From Adiantum capillus-veneris (lineage: Eukaryota > Streptophyta > Polypodiopsida > Polypodiales > Pteridaceae): a stretch of 64,000 nt of DNA. The stretch covers positions 30,106,396 through 30,170,395 of the forward strand of contig CM043960.1 of the NCBI GenBank assembly GCA_014529385.2, written 5' to 3'. This document shows positions 47,440-58,336 of the stretch, one piece after another (position 1 is the first letter of the stretch; every line of letters begins with the position of its first letter). Below the pieces are notes generated by a model. It had not been told where the DNA came from. It saw only the letters and a program-made list of their open reading frames with translations, and did not search any database. A program made the position numbers and the translations under genes.

Positions 47440-47640
47440 TTTTTTTTTTTTGGGTACAAAACTTACAAAAGTGAGTGATGTTATATTAAACATATCAAAA
47501 AATTACAAGACTATCCTTGCTCACAATCCGAGCCACGACACCCATAGGACCATAGAGATACATGAGACATCATAGGGTTCAAAGAAAAACCAACAAAAAA
47601 GTTAGAGGTGCCATGGACTCAAATCACTTATCAGAAAAAT
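47440..47640 (-). mobile_element. LINE 3' end with poly(A)
   Basis: A T12 run at 47440-47451 (poly(A) on the minus strand) is followed by a segment resembling the LINE 3' end at 58,337: both have GTGAGTGAT...TATTA and a CCGAGCC core in the same order. The coding part is not visible, so this is a short 5'-truncated copy. Confidence 0.55.
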
Positions 47641-47659
47641 GTTGATGGCCTATTAATGA

Positions 47660-48350
47660 GTATTGGATGCTCGAATTTAAGTTTGAGCCTCTAATTCATT
47701 TTGACAAAAACATCATGTGGCTCTGGACCAAACCTAGGGGACCAGTCGAGCATGGAGGCTCAAACATCAGTGCAAGCCTCCACCACATTCAAGGCTCACA
47801 CTTATGGGTAAGAGAGGTAGTAGTACAGCCTTAAGGCTCAAACTTCACCTCAGATTCCAATTTCATTTTGGGCCTCCTCTGATCCCAAGGGAAGGTCAAC
47901 CACTAAAGGATCAAGCTTAATTTTGGGTCCTCCACCCATTTAGGCAAAAAACATTGTTAGGTTCCATCTTAAGTTGAGGGCCAAGCAATGGTTCGAACTT
48001 AAGTTTGAGCCTCTGCTCCATTCATAGCAAAAAATGTGATGGCCCCACCGATCCCAAGGAGCATATGTCAAGCACTAGAAGCTTGACCTTAAGTTTGAGC
48101 CCCCACCCTATTTGAGAAAAAAATTATGTGGTTCCACTAATCCTAGGGGGTAGATCAACAAGTATTGGAGGCGGGAACTTAAGTTCGAGCCTCCAACCAA
48201 TTTTGACAAAAACATCATGTGGCTTTGGACCAAACCTAGGGGGCCAGTCGAGCATGGAAGCTCAAACATCAATGCAAGATTCCACCCGATTTGAGGCTCA
48301 CACTTATGGGTAAGAGAGACAGTACTCAATCCTTAAGGTGCAAACTTCAC
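47660..48350. repeat. Degenerate ~90-bp tandem repeat array
   Basis: Related units start near 47,682, 47,91x, 48,001, 48,093 and 48,181. Each has a core (C)TTAAGTTTGAGCCTCCA, then a (G)ACAAAAACAT..TGTGG stretch and a CCAA..CCTAGGGG-type end. The first and last units are closest and belong to a ~190-bp block repeated with a 502-bp offset (47661 and 48163). I assign no coding function. Confidence 0.7.
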
Positions 48351-48359
48351 TTTAAGACT

Positions 48360-49905
48360 CATGTGAATTAATATTGATGTGACTGGAACGCCTGAGTTTG
48401 CTACATTCAATCGTCATCACAACATCAAAGCTCATCTCTACAAATTCTCATATAAAATCTTTTACAACTAAGGCTGGGTTCATAAGAGCCTGATGGCAAA
48501 GGGTGGGCTTTACATCCTCCTCCTCCCCCCTCGTTCACGAGAGATGATAGTAGCATACGTTGTGTATTTTGACTTTTGTTCTCAACTAGTGAGCTATAGC
48601 CCCAGTGGTGGGGCTAAAGCCTTTGCACGCAATGATGCTAGTTCAACATGCATGCAACACATTCCATACTAAAAAATAGATGGTAGAAAAGGTCTTCTTT
48701 GGGGGGGGGGGGGGGGGGGGGGGGGGGCTCACCAATTTTAAAGTGGGTCCAAAAATGAGCCATAAATTTTTTGTCAAATAAGAATTCTCCACACAAGACT
48801 CACGCTCCTTTGGTTTTTCTTGCCGTCGCCTCGTTTGAAATAGGAAGCAAAAAGAGCCTTGGTATCCGTCTACATGTTACTAGAAGGGTAAATCTAATGA
48901 TAGCACCATTGGTCTCTTTGATCTTCTTCTCCGCATGCTTAGAGAAGATTTTAAAAAGCTTTAACAACAAGAGGAGTTGGTGGTGGTGGGTGGGGGGGCT
49001 TCACCTTTACCTAGCACATTGAAGTACCCGAATTGTGTAATCTAGCAAGGGCTGTCGGGGCAGAAGCACGAAGAGCTGATTCACATTCACAACGAGATAG
49101 TGGATCTTGCTCATTGCCTTGTGGTGGTAGCACATACCTACCTTCTTGAAGTACCCAGGGTGTGATGGTGGTGCATACCTCCTTCATTACCGTGACCTTC
49201 GGGATCTTCTATGGTCCACACTTACGTGACCTCTCTTCTTCTATGACCTGCTCCTCTTCAACCTGGCTGTCATGGTGGCCTTGCTACTCTTGAACCAAAC
49301 GATTACAAGAGACCTCTCTCTCTCTCTCTCCATCCATCATACTAGTTGCTAATGTTGTACCTGCTACAATAGATCAAGTATGAGCCAAAGGGTGCAGGCC
49401 TTAATTGCTGTGCGTTTTGATTCTCATGTCCGTGAGTGCTGAGAACCACAAAAAAAAAGAAAGTCTTGTGAGTGTCTTGATTGTGCCCAAACAAGGTGTG
49501 CATGTAGAAGATGCAATGTGTTGTGGTTGTGTAAGCATTTCTAGAGATGTAGTAGAGCAAGAACATGCCATGGTGTGCAGACTCAAGATGGAAGAAATGA
49601 ACTCCTGGTGTCTTTCCCAATAGACATCTATTTTAAATTCAAATTTAATGTTGACGATTTGCCCTGTCAAGTTCAAAACTTGGAGAGGCCCGATGACAAA
49701 TGAACAATCTTGATATTGTTTCCTAAAGTTGTCCTCAAACTCATGTTCGAGCCTTCACGGGCTGGTCATAATTCCTCACATCCTTTGGTGTTTGCAGCAC
49801 CACAGAATGAGGGACAAAAGGAATTTAATGCTAGTCAAGTTAGGGTTTAGGGGATGAGAAGAGTGTAGAGAGGAAGGCTAGCAAACAGTGAGGGTTCTTT
49901 AACGG
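48360..49905. other. No recognisable gene
   Basis: Intergenic sequence with a 27-G run (48701-48727), a GGTGGTGGTGGG stretch near 48,970 and a short CT tract near 49,312-49,330. Short open frames on both strands around 49,340-49,680 overlap each other and match nothing I recognise. Confidence 0.3.
48701..48727. repeat. Poly-G run (27 nt)
   Basis: An uninterrupted G homopolymer. Confidence 0.95.
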
Positions 49906-50190
49906 CTTGTCATCAAAAGGAGCGCTGAACTTAATCGGCTTGATGGGTTGGACACAATTATGGAAATTGCACCTAATTTAAACGAGCATACTGAGAAAGA
50001 GGAAGATGTAGAGGAGGAGCATGATAGTGATGATTTTGGGGGGGATTCAAAGCTGGTAAGCCCACATCCTTGCCCAACGCCTGCAATCTACGTTGACTTC
50101 TAATCTTTTACTGCAGAAGGCATCCCTAAAGATTCATCTTGATAAAGGAATTATTAGGATTGCTAACACATATTGGATCATCTTCACAAC
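49906..50190 (+). other. Possible exon-intron-exon fragment
   Basis: A plus-strand frame reads RLDGLDTIMEIAPNLNEH then an acidic EKEEDVEEEHDSDDFGGDSK. Directly after it, GCTG/GTAAGC and, about 60 bp on, TTTTACTGCAG/AAGG could be splice donor and acceptor with a TTGACTTCTAAT branch-like sequence. The downstream part continues KASLKIHLDKGIIRIANTYW. No family is recognised and the intron would be very short, so this stays tentative. Confidence 0.2.
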
Positions 50191-50499
50191 TATTTCAGTA
50201 GTTATGAATATTCCATCTTGTTTTTGACACTCTTTTTACCTCTGAAAAGGTTGAGTGAACAACAATAGAGCAGGCAGTAAGCGAGCTTTCCACATTTTGC
50301 TTCAAGCGTAGGTCTTTCACATACACCACCACAAATTGAGAGCCAATCCGTTGAGGGTGTGAATCTACCACTTTTAAAAAAGTCTCCTTGTGCACCTCTT
50401 CACCACATGGCACCCTCACCAAGCTTGCCACTTCATGCAGTCTACTTTGGCTAGCTTCATCATTAGCCACTCGATGCTCCTCCTTCATGCAGTCCATTT

Positions 50500-51059
50500 G
50501 CCTAGCACCCTTTTACTTTTTCTTCATACGTAATGGATATCCCATGGGATCCGCACTAATGAACTATTTTCAAAAATGTGTACCATATACTTGCTACAAG
50601 ATCATGATGTTGCGGTAAGTCATAATGTGGGGATATTTTACACTTTCTCATAGTTTATGTGTTGGTTGTTGGGATGATAGGGACAAGATATGAGCGCTGG
50701 TTGGATTGGAATCAGAACCTATAGATCTCTCTTTCAAGTTGCTAGGAAGAGTTTAGGAATGATGAGCAACTTATAGTTGAATTCAAACTAGTATAAGTCA
50801 GATGTGTTGAAGTCTCTACTTGGCGTAGTTACTTCATAATCAAAGTCTAGTTAAATCAACTTCTTCATAATGCTATTTTGTTTGAAATTGTGTCTCCATG
50901 AAATGTCCAAAATTCATTCTCAATTTTAAGTTTCAAACAAGCTATGAAACTCCTTTAGTTTAAAATATGTCCACTCCTAGTTTCAAGACGTGTTGAAATC
51001 TCTAATTTTTCAACTAGAAAAAATAGTCCCAAAATTGTGCATCTTTCCCAAAATTCCTA
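50500..51059. other. No recognisable gene
   Basis: Intergenic sequence, nothing assignable. Confidence 0.3.
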
Positions 51060-52760
51060 AATAGGTCTTATTGGCCTCAAGGGTCTAAGAAGCTACTTTT
51101 GTCAGAGGATCACCCCTGTAAAGACCCACTCTTCAAAAGCTTGACCCTCAAGGCTTTGAGCAAGCTTCAGAAAGATGCGGATTTGGGAAGCCCTAGGGCT
51201 TGGGATATTTTCATCAAAATATGCAAAAAGCAATTAAAAATGCAGGCCTTAGAAAGAATTAATACCAGGAGGGGCGTATCAAACAGCTTGCTAACAAAGT
51301 TGAGGTTCTTACCACAAAAAAACAGGAAGGGTCTGCCTCAGAGACTGAGCAGAAAAGATGGCTTGAAGCGAAAGTGGACTTAATCTACCACCAACTAGAG
51401 GAGGTGAGGAAAGCCACATAATCCTATCTAGAGAAACCTATCTCCAGTCGAAGGAAGCCAACCATGTACACTTCTTTAGGGTCCTTAAAGTTAAAAGAAA
51501 TCGGGGCTTGGTCCACATGCTCATAGATGGGGATGGAAATGATATTAGGCTCAATTAATGCTTAACCACCTACGATAGATTATAGGCCAGCCCGGGAACC
51601 TCTCATTTGAGGTGGATGATGCCAAATCTACTCTTCTTGGGAGTGTCAAAAGAATGATATCCCTCTTTGAAGCCAATTGACTAGAGAAGGCATTCATCGA
51701 GGATGAATGCCCTTTCGCACTACAAGCTTTAGGCAAAGAGAGGTCCCCTAGTTGAGATGGATAAACTACGGAGTTCTTCAAAGAATTTTGGGACAATCTT
51801 AAGTCCCAATCATGCAAATGGCTAAACAAGCCCTGGTTGATGGAGGCATGGACTTGAGCATTAAAAAATGCCTTATTAAGCCTATCCCGAAACAAGTTTG
51901 CTGCTCCTATCTGAAGCATTGGCACCCCATAACGATGATTTCAATAGTCTATAAAATAATCTCTAAAACTATAGCCTCAGGCTCCCCCCTCTCTTGGAAA
52001 AAGTCCTCACGCCCCACCAGCATGGATCTGTAAAGGGTCAAAGGTCAAATTATGATAACATTCTGGGGGCAATGGTCGACATTGAATATGCTACTTTCAC
52101 TAAGCAAGAGTGTATCCTATTGGAGTTGGATCTAGATAAGGCCTATGATATGATCACATGGTTGTCCATTGAAAAAATTCATGACGTCACTAGGCTTTGG
52201 GCCACAAATGTGCTGGCTAGTCAGCACCCTTCAAGTTGGCGCTTTTAGCCAATTGGAGCTCCTTTTCAATGAGAGAATTGTGGGTGCATTTGAGGTCAAA
52301 AGATCAATAAATAGGGCTTCACACTTGCCCCTCTAATGTTTGCCATTGATATGATCACATGGTTGTCCATTGAAGACGTCATGATGTCACTAGGCTTTGG
52401 GCCGCGAATGTGTTGGTTGGTCAGCACCCTTTAAGTTGGTGCTTGTAGCCAATTGGAGCTCCTTTTGAATGAGAGAATTGTGGGTGAATTTGAGGTCAAA
52501 AAATCAATAAATAGGGCTTCACACTTGCCCCTCTAATGTTGGCCATTGGATCCCATCCTCCGGTAGCATTACTCAAAGGCAGTGTTGCTAAAGGGGAGAT
52601 TCAAGGATTGACTCTACCTAACAATGATCAACTTCTAGCTAAGCTTTTTGCGGATGATTCCCTGTTTTTCCTCAAATCGTGTCCTCAAGACATCAAGAAG
52701 GATCTGGAAATTGTGCAAATGTATGTCTTTGCGAGGAATTTATAACTTTTTTGTTGTGTT
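51060..52760 (+). mobile_element. LINE (L1-type) ORF2 remnant: linker and reverse transcriptase
   Basis: A non-LTR reverse transcriptase in many broken frames. The linker reads RAWDIFIKICKKQLKMQAL and then FFRVLKVKRNRGLVHMLIDG. RT parts: TTEFFKEFWDNLKS, CLIKPIPKQVCCSYLKHWHP (the LIPK...N-W-RPI motif region), IVYKIISKTIA, HQHGSVKGQRSNYDNIL, LELDLDKAYDMITW (block with catalytic Asp), GFTLAPLMFAI and LFADDSLFFL (the FADD active site). No endonuclease domain or poly(A) is visible. A 201-bp segment is tandemly duplicated. Confidence 0.85.
52147..52548 (+). repeat. 201-bp tandem duplication within the LINE RT
   Basis: Units 52147-52347 and 52348-52548, each starting GATATGATCACATGG and ending GCCATTG. 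They differ at several positions, so the duplication is not recent. Confidence 0.93.
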
Positions 52761-53220
52761 AATATAATCTACTCACAATTTTTAAAAAAAGAAAGATTCT
52801 TTGATATGCATTATTTGACACCTTGATTTCTTGGCTTTTTAATCCAACAATTAGCCTTAAAATTATGGTTTCAACCCCACATAATTTGTTGCTTTCGTTA
52901 TGCGAAATCAACTTGATCCTTCACCCAATCAACGGAGCAATATATTCTATCTAGCTTGGTTACTATGAAACAATCTCCATTCTGTTTGTTGGACTATGCA
53001 AACCTAGTATCCAAAGACACATTAATGAGATTGAGATTGTACAATTTTGGTTATTCTCATGTTCTATGTCATTGATTTCTATAGCTACTTGATTTTTCAC
53101 ATTGAAGAAGGGTTATGTGTTGATAAACAAGAAGTTAAATTCTGTTTTTTTTTCCCATAATCTATGGCTTTGGATACTTTGATGAAGTAATTAACATTTT
53201 TCCATAATTGGTTCCTCTAG

Positions 53221-53589
53221 GCCTTCAAAAAGAACTCTTCCCTCACAAGCAAGATTTCACGTTGCATTCTTCAGTTAGAGGAGAATGGGGAGCTACAGAA
53301 ATTGAGGAAGTATTGGATTGGCGTTGAAAGTTGTACGCAGATAGACTCAGAAATTCAAATGTCTCTTGAGAATTTTCATGGCCTTCTCCTTGTCATTACA
53401 AGTTTGTATAGTGGTTGTGTAGTGCTTAAATTGGGATTTTGGCTAACACAAAGATCAAAAGAGAGAAGGCAAAGTAGAAAATCAACCTCTGCAGGGAGTG
53501 TGGATCATGGAAAAATACATGGAGAACATGTTGTAGATTTCCATGTAGATCTCATGATAGATTACGACCTAAAAAAGGTAACAGCCTAG
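53221..53589 (+). CDS. Terminal exon of a glutamate-receptor-like (GLR) channel gene, partial
   Basis: Plant GLRs are ligand-gated cation channels of the plasma membrane and endomembranes. This 122-codon stretch follows a good splice acceptor (pyrimidine-rich, then CTAG at 53217-53220). It reads AFKKNSSLTSKISRCILQL and ENGELQKLRKYWIGVESC, the end of the second ligand-binding lobe (family pattern F-x-K-G-S-P-L-x-x-D-I-S-x-A-I-L and K-W-F/W...C), then SLENFHGLLLVITSLYSG, the fourth transmembrane helix, then a basic and polar cytosolic tail to TAG at 53,587. The usual GSPL is NSSL. No upstream GLR exon was found; the LINE lies upstream. It may be a gene fragment. Confidence 0.65.
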   Translation, partial: AFKKNSSLTSKISRCILQLEENGELQKLRKYWIGVESCTQIDSEIQMSLENFHGLLLVITSLYSGCVVLKLGFWLTQRSKERRQSRKSTSAGSVDHGKIHGEHVVDFHVDLMIDYDLKKVTA

Positions 53590-53989
53590 GAATTATGAGA
53601 TAATCATTGTGTAGTTTGCAATTATGCTATGAGGATCCTCCCCAAAAAAGGAAAAGTGTTTTTGCTGTCCTGTTCACATGAAAGTACCTTTAAATGTTGG
53701 CCTAAACATTTTCCCTTGATACACTTGGTGTAAAAGATTAGCCCACCTTGTAAAAAGCTCTAATGCTCATCTTGTACATGAGTTTCACTCTATTATTACA
53801 TATTCATAAATGAAATGGGGTCCTATTCTTTTGGCTTGTATAAGTTTTGTCAAAGATATTACTTTTTTGGGAGTTTTTGTGTAAAATCCCCCCCCCCACA
53901 AAAAAAAAAAATAAAAAAAAAATAAAAAATTTGAAACCAAAAGGTATTCCTAATGGTGAACTAATGGCTCTACTTTTATTTTTCATTAC
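53590..53989. other. No gene; possible 3' UTR and A-rich tract
   Basis: Follows the GLR-like exon, so it could include its 3' UTR. At 53,888-53,930 a C run is followed by an interrupted poly(A)-like tract, which may be a retroposon tail. Confidence 0.3.
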
Positions 53990-54135
53990 ATAGAATCTCC
54001 CCAAGATACTTTAGCATCTCCAATTAGCATGTCCATGCAGTTTACCATTTAAAACCAATCTTAATGAGTAGGATTTGAACTCATTATGTACATAGCATGA
54101 AACTCAACCTTACCACTAGGCTATATGCCTGCGCT
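53990..54135 (-). mobile_element. tRNA-derived SINE with pol III promoter boxes
   Basis: The minus strand has a perfect A-box, TAGCCTAGTGG (54113-54123), and a near-perfect B-box, GAGTTCAAATCC (54071-54082), about 30 nt apart, preceded by GCATA. This is the arrangement of tRNA-derived SINEs and of tRNA genes. No acceptor stem pairing was found, so a SINE is preferred. The 3' end is not defined. Confidence 0.6.
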
Positions 54136-54174
54136 GGTCTCTAAGGTCCCTTTAAGCATTTAAAAAAAACAATT

Positions 54175-54175
<1 letters not shown>

Positions 54176-54211
<36 letters not shown>
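54176..54211. repeat. Poly-C run (36 nt) and C/T-rich tract to about 54,297
   Basis: Thirty-six uninterrupted C followed by mixed C/T runs. Confidence 0.95.
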
Positions 54212-54213
<2 letters not shown>

Positions 54214-54479
54214 CCCACCCTACCCTAGCCCCCCCCCCTTCTCCTTTCCCCTTTTTCCCCCCACCCTTTCCTTTTCCTTTCTCCCCCCCTCCCCCCAAAA
54301 TAATTAATGGGTTTTGAAAAACTCGTTTTGAGCACCTACTGGCTTAAAAAAATTAAAAGGTATTCCTAATTCAAAGATTCTCTCAATAACAACAAAAATG
54401 ATGCACTAGTCTATAACAAGCATCAATGAGCAATGACGAAGCAGATAGATTTGCAATAGTTGACCGTGAGAAGGACACA

Positions 54480-54704
54480 TGTTACCATATACATGTGGTA
54501 GTGATGTGTGTGAACACACTAGGACCGCCGGGACATTTTTTCCCTCTTTAGGAGGTTTTTTTCCCCGAGCATTATATATACGCCCATCAGTCTAGGGCTA
54601 TCTATCTTTCCATTGCACACTAAGTAACACACTCTCTATTGTGTGCCTTGAGCTTCCTCCGTCTTCTCCAAGCTGTGTGTTTCTCTGCAACCCTAATTCC
54701 AACA
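54480..54704 (+). repeat. 5' LTR of Copia A (225 bp)
   Basis: TGTTACCATATACATGTGG to AATTCCAACA; matches 9725-9952 on the opposite strand. Confidence 0.93.
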
Positions 54705-54706
54705 AT

Positions 54707-54718
54707 TGGTATCAGAGC
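54707..54718 (+). promoter_or_regulatory. tRNA-Met primer-binding site of Copia A
   Basis: TGGTATCAGAGC, two bases inside the LTR. Confidence 0.93.
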
Positions 54719-54983
54719 AGGTTATGTCCTCTCGGGCTTAGTCGCTAGCTGCTCCAACAGACGTCTGCTCAGATTTCTGATTCGGGCTCATTTCGGCCTA
54801 CGTTTCCACTACACGCAGGTCTGCACAGACAATTTTGTCATTTTGTGCAGAATTTCTGTCAGTGCCAATTTTTGCATAACAAGTGCCTTACAATCTTCTA
54901 CGGTTTGTGCTATATAGCACTTGTTGTTCCCGCTCCGTTTCTCCTATTTTCGGGTAGTTTTCACATCAGGTGCAACATTTACC

Positions 54984-55956
54984 ATGGCTGACAACAACAC
55001 AGATGTCTTCAAGATGTTTGCTACTGACGACAAGTTGGATGGGGACAATTACCCTATGTGGGCTTAAATGATGCAACACGTTCTTGTGTCAAAGGGCGTC
55101 TGGGATATTGTGTAGGACATTGATGTACATCCTGGTTCTTAGGATGTAGGTGATGTTGAGGATGTTGTAGGTCTTGCTGCAAGGATTGCTGCTATTAGAG
55201 TTGTTTTGCCTACGACAGAAAAAGCTCATTGGGATGTAAAGGATGCGTAGGCTCATGCATTGATTGCATTGTCTGTGAAGTGAACCATTGTTCCTCACAT
55301 CCGTTCAACAAAATCTGCAAAACAGGCTTGGGATATTCTAGCAGGTATTTATGCACGCCACAATGAGGCTAAAATTGCTTTGCTGCGTAAAGAGCTGGAG
55401 TCGAAGATTATGCATGAGGAAGATGATATGGACACTTTTCTTGCTGGAGTCAAGGATATCAATGAGCAACTTATTTCTGTAGGTGAAGTCATTTCAGACA
55501 GTTCCCCTGTGCAGACTGTTCTTGATGCCTTACCAGACTTTTGCTAGTACTTGGAGACTTATGACCCAAGGAAATCCAGAAGTTGTCAAGTTTGATGCAT
55601 TATGCACATTGCTGTCGCAAGAGTCACTTTCCAGAAAAAACAGGACTAGACAGCGTGTAGTTGAACAGGCTTTTATTGCTTCTCAAAGAAAGGGTGGTAA
55701 CAACAATGCAACCACTTCTTATGGTTCTTCTACGAGTGGCAAAACTTATGTTCCCAATGCTTCTACTGGCAACACTTCATCTGGCAATTCTGGTGATAAG
55801 GTCAAAAAGAAGATGCGTTGCCATTATTGTAAAGCTAATGATCACTTGATCAAGCAGTGTCCTAAGTTGAAGGCAAAAGAGGCTGAGAAGAAAGAGAGTG
55901 GTTCCACTGCAGATGCTGGTTCCACTACAAATGCAACCATTGTTGAGTCTCTGTAA
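54984..55956 (+). pseudogene. gag: Copia A Gag with multiple nonsense codons
   Basis: Start MADNNTDVFKMF. At least five stops interrupt the first 110 codons where Copia B has Tyr, Gln, Lys, Gln and Arg. Some fit C-to-T transitions (CAG to TAG). A small deletion near 55,540 shifts the frame. From there it is open to the zinc knuckle CHYCKANDHLIKQC and the stop at 55,956. Confidence 0.9.
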
Positions 55957-56039
55957 AAGGAGGTTGTAATGCTAATGTTGATGTAGAATGGGCTTTTAGC
56001 GCAGAATGCACCTACAATCCTGTTGTCCATGATGCATGC

Positions 56040-57888
56040 TTATCAGTTGCTGCAGATTCACATGTGTGGTATTTCGACAGTGGTGCTACAAAGCACATTA
56101 CCTCACATCGTGAATTGTTTACCTCTCTCGACTCTGTCCCTCATGGGAATTCAGTTACTTGTGCCAACAATGCCTCTTATCCGGTTCAGGGTGTTGGAAA
56201 GATTGTGCTTACTGCTGCAAATGGCAGTTCCTTCACACTTGTTGATGTACTTTATGTACCTGGGATCAAGAAGAATCTCTTGTCTGAATGCGCACTTGCT
56301 AGAGTTGGACTTGTAGTCAAATTTGTGGATGACAGATGTACACTTCATGATCTTAGTTTTGGTGATGAAATTGTTGCATCTGGCCTTTTGTGCCGTGGGC
56401 TGTATAAGATCACTTTGTATGACAAGTGTGGACAAAATTTTGCAAACGCTGTTGGAGATTCAAGGGCTATTTCAGATGCAAAACTTTGGCATGCACGTTT
56501 TGGTCATCTGAATTTTGCTAGTTTGCTGCGTTTGCAGAAATCTGATATGGTTGCTTCTTTGCCGCCTCTTGAAGCACCTGTCAAACATGTTTGTGAAGGC
56601 TGTATTTTGGGTAAGATGCAGCGTTCTATGTTTCCAGAGGATGGTTGAATTCGGGCCACATGCAGGTTGCAGCTTGTGCATAGTGATGTTTGTGGGCCCA
56701 TGCAAACTCCGTCCTTGGGTAATTACCTTTACTTCATTACTTTCATTGATGATTACTCCAGGCATGGGTGTTTCCGCTTAAAGCGAAGTTTGAAGTTTTT
56801 ATGTGCTTCAAACAATTTCTGGCTATGGCTGAAAATGTCTCGAAATGTACTATGGGCACCCTCCGTTCCGATCGAGGGGGGGAGTATATGTCTCATGAAT
56901 TCAATGCATTTCTGGCTAGTCGTGGGATAAAACACCAATGTACAGTGCCTTATACACCTCAGCAAAATGGTGTTGCTGAGAGGAAAAACAGGTCACTTAT
57001 GAAAATGGCACGATGTATGGTCAAAAGTCGGGCTTTGCCGCATTCTTTTTGGCTTGAGGCCATCATGTGTGCCACTTATGTACTAAACAACTGTCCTACG
57101 AAATCTTTGCAGTCTATTACTCCATATGAAGCATGGCATGATAGAAAGCCTTCTATTGAGCACATGCGTGTTTTTGGTTGTTTGGAATATGCTTTGGTGC
57201 CACAAACACATCACAGAAAATTGGATGATAAGGCTGTCAAATGTATTTTTGTTGGCTATACTGTTGAAAGCAAAGGTTACAGGTTGTATCATTCGCAAAC
57301 AAAACGTATTCTGGTTTCACGGGATGTAGTGTTTGTGGAAGATTCTGTTCAGACCTTGCTGTCATGTACTAGAGATAGTAATGTAAGCTCATAGGACATT
57401 TATGACACTTTGTTGCCTCTTTTCAGTGATGGAAATACGAATGTAAGTTCCAAAGAGGCAAATGTACAACCTATGGGGGTTTCTGAATATGTTATAGATC
57501 AACCTAATACTAATGCAAATGTAAATGATGTACTTGATGAGGAAAGGGCTGAAAATGAGCAGGCTAGAGGTATGCCAAAATGGCTGGTGCACACTTTGCG
57601 TGACAGTAAATTGGATGCACCTTTGTCTAGTCGTACTCTTTCAGGCTCTCACCATGCATCTTATGCATCAGATTGTTATGCTTTGGCTGTGTCTAGCTTA
57701 CATGATGTTGAGGAGCCTCTGTCTTTTGATGAAGCACAAAATTCAAAAAATTGGATGGCTGCCATGCAATCAGAATATGATGCACTTATAAAAAATGACA
57801 CATGGACTTTATGTGATTTGCCTCGTGGCAAAAAGGCCATTGGTACGAAGTGGGTTTACAAGTTGAAACGCAAGCCGGATGGTGAGAT
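56040..57888 (+). pseudogene. Copia A protease, integrase and start of RT
   Basis: Protease VWYFDSGATKHITSHRELF (56,064), then LWHARFGHLNFASLL...CEGCILGKM zinc region. A TGA at 56,646 follows. Integrase core: QLVHSDVCGPMQ, a frameshift near 56,760, then TLRSDRGGEYMS and PQQNGVAERKNRSLMKM with the catalytic Glu. FWLEAIMCATYVLNNCP and VFGCLEYALVP close the integrase. After a stop at 57,392 the linker leads to NWMAAMQSEYDALIKNDTW and GTKWVYKLKRKPDGEI of RT, where homology stops. Confidence 0.9.
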
Positions 57889-57929
57889 ATCCGATGGTTC
57901 CTGTCCTTTCAAACTTGTTGAAGGTAGCA

Positions 57930-58300
57930 TAACTTAGGAGTTTGAGTACAGATTAGCAACGCTTGGCTTTTCATCACCTTTTCTCCTAAGAACAAATTAC
58001 TTTTGAAAAGCCCTATCTTCCATGTCCTTTGAACCTATTTGCATATCTTGCCTACTAGGCCTCTAATCACCGGGCACTACTTGAATAAGTGAGAGAAGTC
58101 CTCACTTGACATTTTGCATCTCAAGCACCTATCTGAGCTAATACCTCTGGCAAGGACCTTGATGCCTCTTATCATAGTCCCCCCAAAGGGCCTTATATTC
58201 AAAATCTTAATCACCTCCATAAACTCATGGCAAGTTAGGAGGCCGTCCTAGGCCCCTTCCTCTTCCTAATGGGTAGCATTAATTTTTCAACCTCAATCCA
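57930..58300 (-). mobile_element. LINE 3' fragment with RT zinc-binding domain
   Basis: Minus-strand reading gives GIKVLARGISSDRCLRCKMS and EDFSHLF, the zf-RVT domain found at the C-terminus of plant LINE ORF2 proteins, followed by a GLVGKICK and QRTWKIGL segment shared with the copy at 58,337-59,060. Stops are frequent. It is truncated at the junction with Copia A. Confidence 0.65.
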
Positions 58301-58336
58301 TTTAAGGGAAATATTGGACTTTTGTGTGCATCAATT

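Larger units (their letters stand above)
54480..57888 (+). mobile_element. Ty1/copia element A, 3'-truncated, same family as Copia B
   Basis: Plus-strand copy with a 5' LTR (54480-54704), tRNA-Met primer site, leader, gag, protease, integrase and the start of RT. The RT ends after KLKRKPDGEI near 57,888; RNase H, polypurine tract and 3' LTR are missing. The integrase-to-RT region that Copia B has lost is present here, so the two copies complement each other for comparison. Many in-frame stops and frameshifts show that it is old. Confidence 0.93.

Noticed and set aside
47661-48350. CRISPR-like array
   Set aside because: Repeats are ~90 bp, degenerate and without unique spacers, in a plant nuclear context.
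50195-50497. 100-codon minus-strand open frame
   Set aside because: No recognised motif, no initiation or splice context, and the length is not unusual for chance.
54071-54123. Functional tRNA gene
   Set aside because: A and B boxes are present, but I could not find a paired acceptor stem or anticodon arm. A SINE explains it better.
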